Assembly (NCBI GenBank): GCA_024234935.1
Contig: JACKNI010000001.1
Span: 1 to 64,000 of the forward strand
Source: Chromatiales bacterium
GTDB lineage: Bacteria > Pseudomonadota > Gammaproteobacteria > Steroidobacterales > GCA-2729495
DNA length: 64,000 nucleotides
Direction: 5' to 3'
The translations under genes were made by a program, and so were the position numbers. The notes below the pieces were generated by a model. The model searched no databases and was not told the origin of the DNA. It saw only the letters and a list, made by a program, of their open reading frames with translations. Positions 18,404 to 26,936 of the stretch are shown piece after piece; the first letter of the stretch is position 1; the number at the start of each line of letters is the position of its first letter.

Positions 18404-19462
18404 ATGACTGAATCCGCCACGCCCATGGTCCGGGCCGACGGCACCTACGCCACCGTGGCACTGCGCCAGGAAGCGATCACCGCCACTGCAGTGCAGACCC
18501 GCGTGCTTGGTGTCGATGGCGCCAATCCGGCGCCGGATATCCGGCGCAATCTCGACTACTTCCTCGAATGCATCGATATCGCCCAGGGCTTTGGCGGGCG
18601 CAGCGATCTTCTGCTGTTCCATGAATTTCCGATTACCGGTTTCTCCGACTGGACCCGCGACCAGCACTACAACCTGGCGATTGAGGTTCCTGGTCCGGAA
18701 ACCGAACTGGTCGCGCAGCGCGCAAAGAAATACAACTGTTACATCGTGTTCGGCACCTATGCCAAGGACCCGAAGAACTGGCCGGGCCACATTCTCCATC
18801 TGATGGTGATGGCGAAGCCCGACGGATCGATCGTCACGCACTGGAAGCAGCGCAACGTGCGCGGGATGTTCCCCGGAGGCGAGCAGTACACCTCGGTCAT
18901 CTACGATGTCTACGACCGCTTCGTCGAGATGTATGGCATCGATGCAGTGATTCCGGTCGAGCGTACCGATATCGGCAACATCGCGATGTCGGCGGTGCAG
19001 TTCGAGCCGGAGCTGTTTCGCTGCATGGCCTTCAAGGGTGCCGAGCTGATCTGTCGCGTCGCGACCGGCGGTTTTGAATTCGACGATATGCGGCTGACCT
19101 CCTACCACAACAGTCTGTATACGCTGATCGCCAACAACTGCGTGAACAGCGGCGAGCGCAACCCGGGCTTCTTCGATGACCAGGCCCACGGCGGGTCGGG
19201 CCGTTCGGCAATCTTCGGGCCGAGGGGCGTCGAGCTGTGCAAGGCCGGGCCATTCGAGACCAAGGTCTCGGCGCGGATTCCCATGGCTGAGTTCCGGCAG
19301 CGGCACCGGATTCCGGATCTGCACATGCATCTGTACCGGCCGGTTCTGGACCAATACCAGGAGCGCTACGCACCGGGCGGCTATATAGACTATATTCCCA
19401 AGGACAAGCGCGATGCCTTCCGCTATTTCCAGGAACGTTCGCGCTGGACTCACTACTGGTAG
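18404..19462 (+). CDS. Carbon-nitrogen hydrolase superfamily protein with Ser at the nucleophile position
   Basis: The 352-residue protein has the nitrilase/aliphatic amidase fold. HEFPITGF places the catalytic Glu at residue 74 and HWKQRNVRG the Lys at 148. In the nucleophile elbow, where active enzymes read IICDD or LICYD before the PE motif, this protein reads IAMSAVQFEPELFR. Counting six residues back from the conserved Pro, Ser196 (codon TCG) takes the place of the catalytic Cys. KGAELICR after it fits amidase and formamidase members. It may therefore be a non-hydrolytic or altered enzyme. ATG 18404 follows GATGGAGATG. The TetR gene starts nine bases downstream and could be co-transcribed. 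Confidence 0.85.
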   Translation: MTESATPMVRADGTYATVALRQEAITATAVQTRVLGVDGANPAPDIRRNLDYFLECIDIAQGFGGRSDLLLFHEFPITGFSDWTRDQHYNLAIEVPGPETELVAQRAKKYNCYIVFGTYAKDPKNWPGHILHLMVMAKPDGSIVTHWKQRNVRGMFPGGEQYTSVIYDVYDRFVEMYGIDAVIPVERTDIGNIAMSAVQFEPELFRCMAFKGAELICRVATGGFEFDDMRLTSYHNSLYTLIANNCVNSGERNPGFFDDQAHGGSGRSAIFGPRGVELCKAGPFETKVSARIPMAEFRQRHRIPDLHMHLYRPVLDQYQERYAPGGYIDYIPKDKRDAFRYFQERSRWTHYW

Positions 19463-19470
19463 CAAATGAA

Positions 19471-20187
19471 GTGGTTGCCGCACGCAGCAAGCTGACGCCT
19501 ACAAGCGAACGCACCCGCGAACAGCTGATCCTTGCCGGCGAGCGGCTGTTTGCCCAGCGCGGGCTGGACTGCGTTTCGCTGCGGCAGATCAATAGCGCGG
19601 CCGGGCAGCGAAATTCCTCGGCCGCCCACTATCACTTCGGATCCAAGGACGCGCTGGTCCATGCGATTCATGAATACCGCGGTGAGCGGATCAATGAGCG
19701 GCGCAAGGTCGTGCTGGCGCGGATGTCCGTACATGACCGGGAGCAGGTGCGGCCCCTGATCAAGGCGCTGGTCTATCCCATCGTCGCAGAGATCGAGGAG
19801 GCCGAAGGGGGTGGCAATTTCATCATTTTCCTGTCCCAGCTCTACTGCAGTCCGGCGCTCGACCTCGTCAACATGTGGCGTACTCACCTGAGTGAGAGCG
19901 TCGGGGAGGTTTATCAGCTGCTGCGCGCCGTGCTGCCGGAGATTCCCGAAGAGATGGCCGGCATGCGTTTCGGGCTGATGTGGGTTGCCATGATCAATAC
20001 GCTGGCAAACCGGCAGCGCCTGAAGATGGCCAAGGGCGATGAGCCTGCCGTTTCCCGTACCCTGCCCGTGCTGCTCGTCAGCAACCTGATCGATATGCTG
20101 TGTGGTGCAGCCGCCGCACCCCTGTCAGCCGATACCGAAGCCGAGTTGCGGGAGCTCCGTGCAGCGACCAGCCGGCAGTCAGCCTAG
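19471..20187 (+). CDS. TetR-family transcriptional regulator
   Basis: The 238-residue protein has an N-terminal TetR helix-turn-helix: TREQLILAGERLFAQRGLDCVSLRQI, then SSAAHYHFGSKDALVHAI. The rest is a variable ligand-binding helical domain resembling the TetR_C group common near fatty acid and aromatic degradation genes. The start used is GTG at 19471; no in-frame ATG lies nearby. It is convergent with the SDR gene 14 bases away. It probably controls the nitrilase-like gene or the cluster to its right. Confidence 0.85.
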   Translation: MVAARSKLTPTSERTREQLILAGERLFAQRGLDCVSLRQINSAAGQRNSSAAHYHFGSKDALVHAIHEYRGERINERRKVVLARMSVHDREQVRPLIKALVYPIVAEIEEAEGGGNFIIFLSQLYCSPALDLVNMWRTHLSESVGEVYQLLRAVLPEIPEEMAGMRFGLMWVAMINTLANRQRLKMAKGDEPAVSRTLPVLLVSNLIDMLCGAAAAPLSADTEAELRELRAATSRQSA

Positions 20188-20201
20188 GAACGCTGCCGCA
20201 A

Positions 20202-21008
20202 TTACAGGCCGTGCTGGCTGAGCGGGTCCGGGCGGGTCAACAGCGAAACGAGCAGCCGCCGCAGGAAAACCCCGGGCGGCAGCCGGTCGATCGGGCCTTT
20301 TCCCTGCAGGATCCGTTCCACCAGCCATGGCGTGGCCGCCTCCGGTGAGTCGGCGATCGCATTCATCACCCAGCGGATTTTTCGCCATCGGGCTTCGCCG
20401 ATGCGTTCGCGGATGCGGCAGTTCTCCTCGACGGTCATCGGCGTCAGCACGAAGCCGGGATTCAGCCAGCTGACGCGTACCGGACAGTCCCCGAGTTCTT
20501 TCGCCGTCGATTCAGTGAAATAGCGGGCAGCGACCTTGGTGGTGCCGTAGACGGTGAGATCGTTCTGCTTGCGGCCGTCGTAACCGAAGCCCACGGTGTT
20601 GTATATCGCGCCGCCACCCTGCCGCAGCATTCCGGCCAGTGCAACCTGGGTGCCGTGCATCAGTCCCTTCAGGTTGACGTCTATCGCTCGGTCGATCCAG
20701 TCGGGCGGCACGCTGTCGAGCCGGATCACCGGCGGGCCGACGCCTGCATTGTTGAGCCAGAAATCGATGCGCCCGAAGCGTGCGACAGCGGCATCCCACA
20801 GTTTCTGCAACTGTTCGCGCTGGCTGACGTCACAGGGCTGGCTGGCAACGAGTTCCGCCATGCCGAGCCTGCTCACCGCCGAATCAAGTCGATCGCCGGA
20901 CAGATCTGACAGCATGACGCTGCATCCGCGCGCCACGAATGCCTGGGCCAGACCGTAGCCGATGCCGCTCGCGCTGCCGGTGATGACGACTACAGGTGTC
21001 TGCCGCAT
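20202..21008 (-). CDS. SDR family oxidoreductase
   Basis: The 268-residue protein has the Rossmann glycine motif GSASGIGYG, the acidic CDV and NNAG segments, and the YGTTK catalytic pair Tyr154/Lys158. NPGFVLTPMT follows the active site. The active-site stretch before the Tyr reads YNTVGFGYDGRKQ, so the usual catalytic Ser is not obvious. The chosen ATG 21008 gives MRQTPVVVITGSASG; nine extra residues are possible from 21035. It likely oxidises or reduces an alcohol/ketone with NAD(P). It lies 32 bases downstream of the DUF1330 gene on the same strand, so these two may form a unit. Confidence 0.88.
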   Translation of the reverse strand: MRQTPVVVITGSASGIGYGLAQAFVARGCSVMLSDLSGDRLDSAVSRLGMAELVASQPCDVSQREQLQKLWDAAVARFGRIDFWLNNAGVGPPVIRLDSVPPDWIDRAIDVNLKGLMHGTQVALAGMLRQGGGAIYNTVGFGYDGRKQNDLTVYGTTKVAARYFTESTAKELGDCPVRVSWLNPGFVLTPMTVEENCRIRERIGEARWRKIRWVMNAIADSPEAATPWLVERILQGKGPIDRLPPGVFLRRLLVSLLTRPDPLSQHGL

Positions 21009-21039
21009 GACGGTGTTCCGGATCCCCGAGTGCACCGGT

Positions 21040-21357
21040 CTATGCGGGAAGGCTGACGGGCGGTCCGTCGACGATCAGTACCTGAAAGCGCCCGGTACCT
21101 TCGCGCAGCTTTTTGGCCTGCTCGTACTCGGGCGAGTTCCAGAAGCGCAGCGCGTGTTCCCGGCTCGGCCACTGGGAAATCAGCGCGCTGGGATGGTCGC
21201 ACCAGCCGCCTTCCAGAAAGGTACCACCGGCGCCGCGCAGCAGATAATGCCCGCCGAACTGCTTCACGAGTGCGGGAACCACGCTGGCGTAGTCGGCCAG
21301 AAAGCGCTCCCGATTGTTCAGTTCAGCGAGAACGATCATGTAGCAGCATTGGGTCAT
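21040..21357 (-). CDS. DUF1330-like small protein
   Basis: The 105-residue protein starts MTQCCYMIVLAELNNRERF and contains FGGHYLLRGAGGTFLEG and SREHALRFWNSPEYEQAKKLRE, the typical pattern of the DUF1330 ferredoxin-like alpha/beta-barrel family. Function is unknown; members often sit beside degradation genes. The ATG at 21357 was chosen because the preceding 42 residues of open frame do not resemble the family. It is divergent from the AbfD-like gene with a 152-base gap that should hold both promoters. Confidence 0.75.
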   Translation of the reverse strand: MTQCCYMIVLAELNNRERFLADYASVVPALVKQFGGHYLLRGAGGTFLEGGWCDHPSALISQWPSREHALRFWNSPEYEQAKKLREGTGRFQVLIVDGPPVSLPA

Positions 21358-21509
21358 GACAGTGTTCTGCCTGGCGTCTGGACTCAGTTTAGCGATACCG
21401 CCCGCCTGACGTTCGCGGTGCAGACACAATGCTACAGTACGACGGTCCGGCCTGCATGTTCTGGCATGGTATCGACCGGCCATCTGAAACCTGATTCCGG
21501 AGTGAGCGA

Positions 21510-23024
21510 GTGAGCAAGCCGATCCGCACCGCAGACGATTACATCGCCAGCCTTCGTGGCCGACAGTTGCGCGTGTTCCTGTTTGGCGAACTCGTATCCG
21601 AACCGGTCGATCATCCGCTGATCCGCCCCTCGATCAATGCTGTCGCGGAAACCTACGATCTGGCTATCCGTAATCCGGAACTCGGCACTGCGGTCTCTAC
21701 CTATACTGGTGAACGCATCAATCGTTTCCTGCATGTGGCCGGCGGTGCTCACGATCTGGTCATGCAGAACAAGATGCAGCGGCGCCTCGGCCAGCTGACC
21801 GGCACCTGTTTTCAGCGCTGTGTGGGCATGGATGCAATCAACGCCCTGCATTCGGTCACCTTCGAAATCGACGCCGCTCACGGTACTGGATACCATCCGC
21901 GCTTCATTGCCTTCGTTACCGAAATGCAGCGCGCCGGTTATGTGATCGGCGGCGCGATGACCGATGCGAAGGGTGACCGGAGCAAGGCGCCGCACGAGCA
22001 GGCCGACCCCGACATGTTCGTGCACGTCAGCCGGCGTACGGATGAGGGTGTGTATATCCGCGGAGCGAAAGCGCACCAGACCGGCTGCATCAATTCACAC
22101 TGGCTGCTGGTCATGCCGACCATGCGACTCGGTCCCGCCGACGAGGACTATGCGATCGTCGGTGCCGTACCCGTCGATGCCCCCGGCATCACCTATATCT
22201 ATGGTCGGCAGTCCTGCGATACGCGGAGCATGGAGGGCGGCGACATCGATCCGGGTAACCGGAAGTTCGGCGGCCAGGAAGCGATGATCATCTTCGATGA
22301 CGTGTTCATCCCCTGGGAGCGCGTCTTCATGGACCGTGAAACCGGCTTTGCGGCAATGCTGGTCGAGCGGTTCACCAGTTATCACCGGCGCAGCTACGTC
22401 TGCAAGTCCGGGGTCGGCGATGTGCTGATCGGTGCGGCCGCGACCATCGCCGACTTCAATGGCGTGGAGAAGGCTTCCCATGTGCGCGACAAGCTCGTCG
22501 AGATGACGCATCTCAACGAGACCATCTACGCAACCGGTATCGCCGCAAGCCATCAGGCGCATGCGCTCAAGTCGGGGGTGTATATCTGCGACGACATGCT
22601 GGCCAATGTCTGCAAGCATCACGTGACGCGATTTCCCTATGAAATCAGTCGCCTGGCGCAGGATCTTGCCGGCGGCCTGATGGTGACCCAGCCCTCGGAG
22701 CAGGATCTCAATCATCCGGAGATCGGTGCGCTCATGCGCAAGTATCTGCAGGGGCGGGCGGATATCCCGACCGAGGATCGGCTGCGCATCCTGCGGCTGA
22801 TCGAGAACATGACGCTCGGACGCAATGCCGTCGGCTATCTGACTGAATCCCTGCACGGCGCGGGCTCACCGCAGGCACAGCGCGTACAGATCCTCCGGCA
22901 GATGCAGCTCGACTTCAAGAAGGAACTCGCGAAAGCGCTCGCCGGTATCGGGTCCGGCGGCGAGGTGGCGGCGGAGTTCGTCGACTATATGGCACGGGTC
23001 TTCAATCAACCATCCGACGGGTAG
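21510..23024 (+). CDS. 4-hydroxybutyryl-CoA dehydratase / HpaB-family protein (AbfD-like)
   Basis: The 504-residue protein belongs to the HpaB/AbfD flavoprotein family. It keeps the pattern that sets AbfD apart from HpaB monooxygenases: C100 and C104 (TCFQRC), H292 (SYHRRSY) and C298. The known [4Fe-4S] ligands of Clostridium AbfD are Cys99, Cys103, His292 and Cys299, a near-identical placement. Active enzymes convert 4-hydroxybutyryl-CoA to crotonyl-CoA by ketyl-radical chemistry and isomerise vinylacetyl-CoA. The start is GTG 21510 with GGAGTG upstream. NnrU follows after seven bases. The physiological substrate could be another CoA ester. Confidence 0.85.
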   Translation: MSKPIRTADDYIASLRGRQLRVFLFGELVSEPVDHPLIRPSINAVAETYDLAIRNPELGTAVSTYTGERINRFLHVAGGAHDLVMQNKMQRRLGQLTGTCFQRCVGMDAINALHSVTFEIDAAHGTGYHPRFIAFVTEMQRAGYVIGGAMTDAKGDRSKAPHEQADPDMFVHVSRRTDEGVYIRGAKAHQTGCINSHWLLVMPTMRLGPADEDYAIVGAVPVDAPGITYIYGRQSCDTRSMEGGDIDPGNRKFGGQEAMIIFDDVFIPWERVFMDRETGFAAMLVERFTSYHRRSYVCKSGVGDVLIGAAATIADFNGVEKASHVRDKLVEMTHLNETIYATGIAASHQAHALKSGVYICDDMLANVCKHHVTRFPYEISRLAQDLAGGLMVTQPSEQDLNHPEIGALMRKYLQGRADIPTEDRLRILRLIENMTLGRNAVGYLTESLHGAGSPQAQRVQILRQMQLDFKKELAKALAGIGSGGEVAAEFVDYMARVFNQPSDG

Positions 23025-23031
23025 TCTGGCA

Positions 23032-23721
23032 ATGCTGCGGTTCCTGGCTGTTTTCGCCATCTTTCTCCTCTCACACCTGATCGCGGCCACGCCGGCCATT
23101 CGCCGGCGGCTGACCGGGCTGCTGGGGGAAGCCCTGTTTACCATCTGTTATTCAGCGATGTCCCTGGCGCTCTTCACCTGGCTGATCCATTCAGCCGCAC
23201 AGGCACCCTACATTGAACTCTGGCCACCGAAGGCGTGGGCCTATGCCATCACGGTCGGACTGATGCCGATTGCAGCCCTGTTGTTCGGTGCGGGCCTCCT
23301 GGAACCAAATCCGTTTTCCATTGCCTTCGTGGCGACGCCATTCGATCCGGAGAAACCGGGCGCCGTTGCAATCACGCGTCATCCCCTGCTCTGGGGTCTG
23401 GGTCTCTGGGGGCTCGCGCATGTACCGGCCAACGGTGATCTCGCAGCGGTGCTGATGTTTGGCGGGCTCGGTTCATTTGGTTTTATCGGCATGTGGGCTG
23501 TGGAAAACCGGAAGCGCAAGATGCTCGGTGAAGAGCAATGGCAAAAACTCGCCGGGCCGACCTCGCTCGTGCCGTTTGCCGCACTTCTGAGCGGACGTGC
23601 CCGCTGGCCGACCGACGGGCGCACGCTGATCGGCGGTGCGATCGCACTGGCGCTCGTGGCCTGGCTCTTGCTGGGCGGTCATTTCTGGCTCTTCAGGCGC
23701 AATCCGCTCGCCATGTTCTGA
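23032..23721 (+). CDS. NnrU family membrane protein
   Basis: This 229-residue inner-membrane protein has about six hydrophobic segments and the NnrU features RHPLLWGLGLWGLAH and MWAVENRKRK. NnrU-like proteins are related to isoprenylcysteine methyltransferase-like membrane proteins. They were named from denitrification clusters, but most members, as here, stand outside them. It follows the AbfD-like gene by seven bases and precedes bioF by 43. Its function here is unknown. Confidence 0.82.
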   Translation: MLRFLAVFAIFLLSHLIAATPAIRRRLTGLLGEALFTICYSAMSLALFTWLIHSAAQAPYIELWPPKAWAYAITVGLMPIAALLFGAGLLEPNPFSIAFVATPFDPEKPGAVAITRHPLLWGLGLWGLAHVPANGDLAAVLMFGGLGSFGFIGMWAVENRKRKMLGEEQWQKLAGPTSLVPFAALLSGRARWPTDGRTLIGGAIALALVAWLLLGGHFWLFRRNPLAMF

Positions 23722-23764
23722 CCCAGCCCTTAAGCTGCGTGGCGTGCAGCATGGCGAATGTTCA

Positions 23765-24931
23765 TTGACAGCTTTTGACGACATGCCGGCGACGCTGGCG
23801 GCGCTGGCGAAAAAGCATCTCTACCGCCGCCGCCGCGTGGTCGAAAGCCCGGCCGGTCGGGAACTGGTCGTCGACGGCCGGCGGCTGCTGAATTTCTGCA
23901 GCAACGACTATCTGGGGCTCGCCGCAGACCAGCGCGTATGCGCCGCATTCAAGGCCGGCGTGGACCGCTGGGGTGTTGGCAGCGGCGCGTCGCATCTGGT
24001 GTCTGGTCATACCGCAGCCCATCAGGAACTCGAAGTCGCACTGGCCGGTTTTACCGGCCGGCCGCGTGCATTGCTCTTTGGCAGTGGCTATGCGGCGAAT
24101 GTGGGCACGCTCAGTGCCTTGCTCGGTCCGCGCGACCAGGTCTTTGAAGACCGTCTCAATCACGCCTCGCTGCTGGATGGGGGCTGGCTCAGCCGGGCGA
24201 ACTTCGACTGGTATGCCCATGCCGATATGACCGACCTCACCACCCGCCTTGAGGCTGTTCAATCGGAACGACGCAAGCTGATTGTCAGCGACGGCACCTT
24301 CAGCATGGATGGCGACCTGTGTCCGCTCGACAGGCTGATCGCGCTGTCGAAGCAGTATCGCGCATGGCTGATGATCGATGATGCACATGGTTTCGGTGTG
24401 CATGGCGTACAGGGCTGTGGCGTGGTGGACCCGGAGCAGCATGACTGCGGCGATGTGCCGGTCCTGGTCGGTACGCTCGGCAAGGCTTTTGGCACGGCCG
24501 GTGCATTTGTGGCCGGCAGCGAGACGCTGATCGAAACGCTGATCCAGCGCTCGCGGCATTACATCTACACGACGGCGATGCCCGCAGCAGTCGCCGTCGC
24601 GACGCTTGAGAGCCTGAGGATCGCGCGGGCGGAGGAGTGGCGGCGCATGCGGCTTGCCGGGCACATAGCGCGGTTCCGGCAGGGCGCCGGGCAGCTCGGC
24701 CTGCAGCTCCTGCCTTCGACCACACCGATCCAGCCGGTCATCATCGGCGCTGCCGCGGCGACCATGCAGATCGCTGCGGCACTCGAAGCGCGCGGCGTAC
24801 TGGTCGGCGCCATACGGCCGCCGACAGTACCGGCAGGGACCGCGCGGCTGCGTATCACGTTCTCCGCGCTGCACGAGTCGGCCGACATCGACCGCCTGCT
24901 TGCAGCGCTGGCCGAGGCCGCAAAAACATGA
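23765..24931 (+). CDS. bioF: 8-amino-7-oxononanoate synthase
   Basis: This PLP enzyme condenses pimeloyl-ACP/CoA with alanine, the first dedicated biotin ring step. Visible features are FCSNDYLGLAAD, GSGASHLVSGHTAAHQ, DDAHGFGVHG and VGTLGKAFGTAGAF with the PLP lysine. No good ATG stands at the expected N-terminus; TTG 23765 gives MTAFDDMPATLAALAKKHLYRR, which fits the family better than ATG 23783. About 388 residues result. The stop overlaps the bioD start (ATGA). The three bio genes form a tight unit. Confidence 0.92.
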   Translation: MTAFDDMPATLAALAKKHLYRRRRVVESPAGRELVVDGRRLLNFCSNDYLGLAADQRVCAAFKAGVDRWGVGSGASHLVSGHTAAHQELEVALAGFTGRPRALLFGSGYAANVGTLSALLGPRDQVFEDRLNHASLLDGGWLSRANFDWYAHADMTDLTTRLEAVQSERRKLIVSDGTFSMDGDLCPLDRLIALSKQYRAWLMIDDAHGFGVHGVQGCGVVDPEQHDCGDVPVLVGTLGKAFGTAGAFVAGSETLIETLIQRSRHYIYTTAMPAAVAVATLESLRIARAEEWRRMRLAGHIARFRQGAGQLGLQLLPSTTPIQPVIIGAAAATMQIAAALEARGVLVGAIRPPTVPAGTARLRITFSALHESADIDRLLAALAEAAKT

Positions 24932-25623
24932 AGCCTCGCCGCTATTTCATCACCGGCACCGATACGGGCGTCGGCAAGACCCAGGTCACGGCAGCACTGT
25001 TGCTGGCGGCAAAGGCGCATGGTCTGCGTTCCCTCGGTGTGAAGCCGGTGGCTGCGGGCTGCGTACCTGCAGACGGGCGGCTGGTGAACGAGGACGCCCT
25101 GTTGTTGCAGCGCTGCTCGAGTCAGTCGCCTGACTATGCGGCCGTGAATCCCGTGGCGCTCGAGCCGGCGATAGCACCACATATTGCCGCCGAGCGTGCC
25201 GGTATTTCGCTGCGTGCGACAGCGCTGGCGGACCAGGTGCGCGCACAGGAGGCGAGCGGGGCGGATGTGCTGCTGGTCGAAGGTGCCGGCGGCTGGCTGG
25301 TACCCCTGAACCAGACCGGGACGATGGCTGATCTCGCTGTCGCGCTTGGCTATCCGGTGATACTCGTGGTCGGCATGCGGCTCGGTTGCATCAATCATGC
25401 CCTGCTGACCGCACAGGCGATCAGGGCTTCGGGCCTGGAGCTCGTCGGCTGGGTGGCAAACTCCGTGGCGGCGGAGATGGATTGTCTCGCCGGGAATGTG
25501 CGCGCGATTGAACAGCGGCTGCCGGCACTGAGAATGGGGACGGTACCTTTTTTTGCTGGTGGCTGTACGCCCGAACAACTGAATACCTGGCTCGATGCGA
25601 CCAGCCTGTTCGGATCTTCATGA
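24928..25623 (+). CDS. bioD: ATP-dependent dethiobiotin synthetase
   Basis: The 231-residue enzyme closes the ureido ring of dethiobiotin using CO2 and ATP. It starts MKPRRYFITGTDTGVGKTQV with the characteristic P-loop, then GVKPVAAGC and VEGAGGWLVPLN. The ATG at 24928 overlaps the bioF stop. Its own stop overlaps the bioA start by four bases. Length is normal for the family. Confidence 0.95.
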   Translation: MKPRRYFITGTDTGVGKTQVTAALLLAAKAHGLRSLGVKPVAAGCVPADGRLVNEDALLLQRCSSQSPDYAAVNPVALEPAIAPHIAAERAGISLRATALADQVRAQEASGADVLLVEGAGGWLVPLNQTGTMADLAVALGYPVILVVGMRLGCINHALLTAQAIRASGLELVGWVANSVAAEMDCLAGNVRAIEQRLPALRMGTVPFFAGGCTPEQLNTWLDATSLFGSS

Positions 25624-26891
25624 TGTCTGACTTCGATCGCGAGCACATCTGGCATCCCTATACCTCGATGACGGCGCCGCTGCCGGCCTATCCTGTGGCC
25701 TCGGCTTCCGGTACAAGACTCAGACTTGAAGATGGCCGGGAACTCGTCGATGGCATGTCTTCATGGTGGTGTGCGATCCATGGCTACAACCATCCGGAGC
25801 TGAATCGCGCGCTCACGGAGCAGCTCGGCCGCATGGCGCACGTGATGTTCGGCGGACTGACGCACGAGCCGGCGGTCAGCCTCGCGCGCCAGCTCATCGC
25901 CATCACGCCGGAGCCGCTGCAGCACGTGTTCTTCAGCGACTCCGGTTCGGTGTCGGTGGAGGTCGCCATCAAGATGGCGCTGCAGTACTGGCAGGCGCAG
26001 GGGCGGCCGGACAGGTCGCGCCTCCTCACCATCCGTGGTGGCTACCACGGCGATACCTTTGGCGCGATGGCGGTCTGCGACCCCGTCAATGGCATGCACG
26101 AACGCTTTGCATCCGTATTCCCGCAGCAGCTGTTTGCCGACCGGCCGCGCAGCCGTTTCGGCGAGGCGCTTCGGTCGGGCGACATCGAGAGTTTCGAAAC
26201 TCTCATTGGCATACATGCTGGCGAACTGGCCGCCGTGATCCTCGAGCCGATCGTGCAGGGCGCGGGCGGCATGTGGTTCTACTCGGCTGACTACCTGAAA
26301 GCCGTCGGCAGACTGTGCCGGCAGCACGATGTGCTGCTGATCGCGGACGAGATAGCCACCGGCTTCGGCCGCACCGGCCGCCTTTTCGCCTGTGAGCATG
26401 CGGGCGTGGAACCGGACATCCTCTGCCTGGGCAAGGCGCTTACGGGTGGCTACATGAGCATGGCGGCCACGCTGGCAACCCGGCGCGTCGCGCATGGCAT
26501 TTCGGCTGACGGCGGCGTGCTTATGCACGGGCCGACCTTCATGGCCAATCCGCTGGCCGCTGCGGTGGCTGCGCGCAGCACCGCGCTGCTCCTCGAGAGT
26601 CCGTGGCAGGCCCAGGTGCAGGCAATCGAGGCGCAGTTGGGTGCGGAATTGCGCCCGCTCGCGGCCCATCCGGCCGTCGCCGATGTGCGTGTACTCGGTG
26701 CGATCGGCGTGGTCGAGACGAGACAGCCGGTGCCGGTCGCCGAGCTGCAGCGCTGCTTTGTCGAGGCCGGGGTGTGGATCCGCCCCTTCGGCCGACTGAT
26801 CTACCTGATGCCGCCGTATGTCATTACGCCACCAGACCTGCGCCAGCTCACCCGCGCAATCACTTCGGGGCTGGATCTCCTGCCGGCCTGA
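25620..26891 (+). CDS. bioA: Adenosylmethionine-8-amino-7-oxononanoate aminotransferase
   Basis: The 423-residue class III PLP aminotransferase uses SAM as amino donor to form 7,8-diaminopelargonate. Signatures include REHIWHPYTSM at the N-terminus, WWCAIHGYNHPELN, RGGYHGDTFGAM, ADEIATGFGRTGRLFACE and CLGKALTGGYMS with the PLP lysine. Two adjacent ATGs (25620, 25623) are possible starts; the first overlaps the bioD stop. The order F-D-A suggests that an enzyme making pimeloyl-ACP (BioC/BioH) and BioB are elsewhere in the genome. Confidence 0.95.
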   Translation: MMSDFDREHIWHPYTSMTAPLPAYPVASASGTRLRLEDGRELVDGMSSWWCAIHGYNHPELNRALTEQLGRMAHVMFGGLTHEPAVSLARQLIAITPEPLQHVFFSDSGSVSVEVAIKMALQYWQAQGRPDRSRLLTIRGGYHGDTFGAMAVCDPVNGMHERFASVFPQQLFADRPRSRFGEALRSGDIESFETLIGIHAGELAAVILEPIVQGAGGMWFYSADYLKAVGRLCRQHDVLLIADEIATGFGRTGRLFACEHAGVEPDILCLGKALTGGYMSMAATLATRRVAHGISADGGVLMHGPTFMANPLAAAVAARSTALLLESPWQAQVQAIEAQLGAELRPLAAHPAVADVRVLGAIGVVETRQPVPVAELQRCFVEAGVWIRPFGRLIYLMPPYVITPPDLRQLTRAITSGLDLLPA

Positions 26892-26936
26892 CCGGTGCCG
26901 AGACCAACCTCGTATCCAGAGACGGAGACCGCAGAA

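Noticed and set aside
16522..18444. Long minus-strand frame, 640 codons
   Set aside because: Antisense to the TonB receptor, which has a clear signal peptide, plug and terminal Phe.
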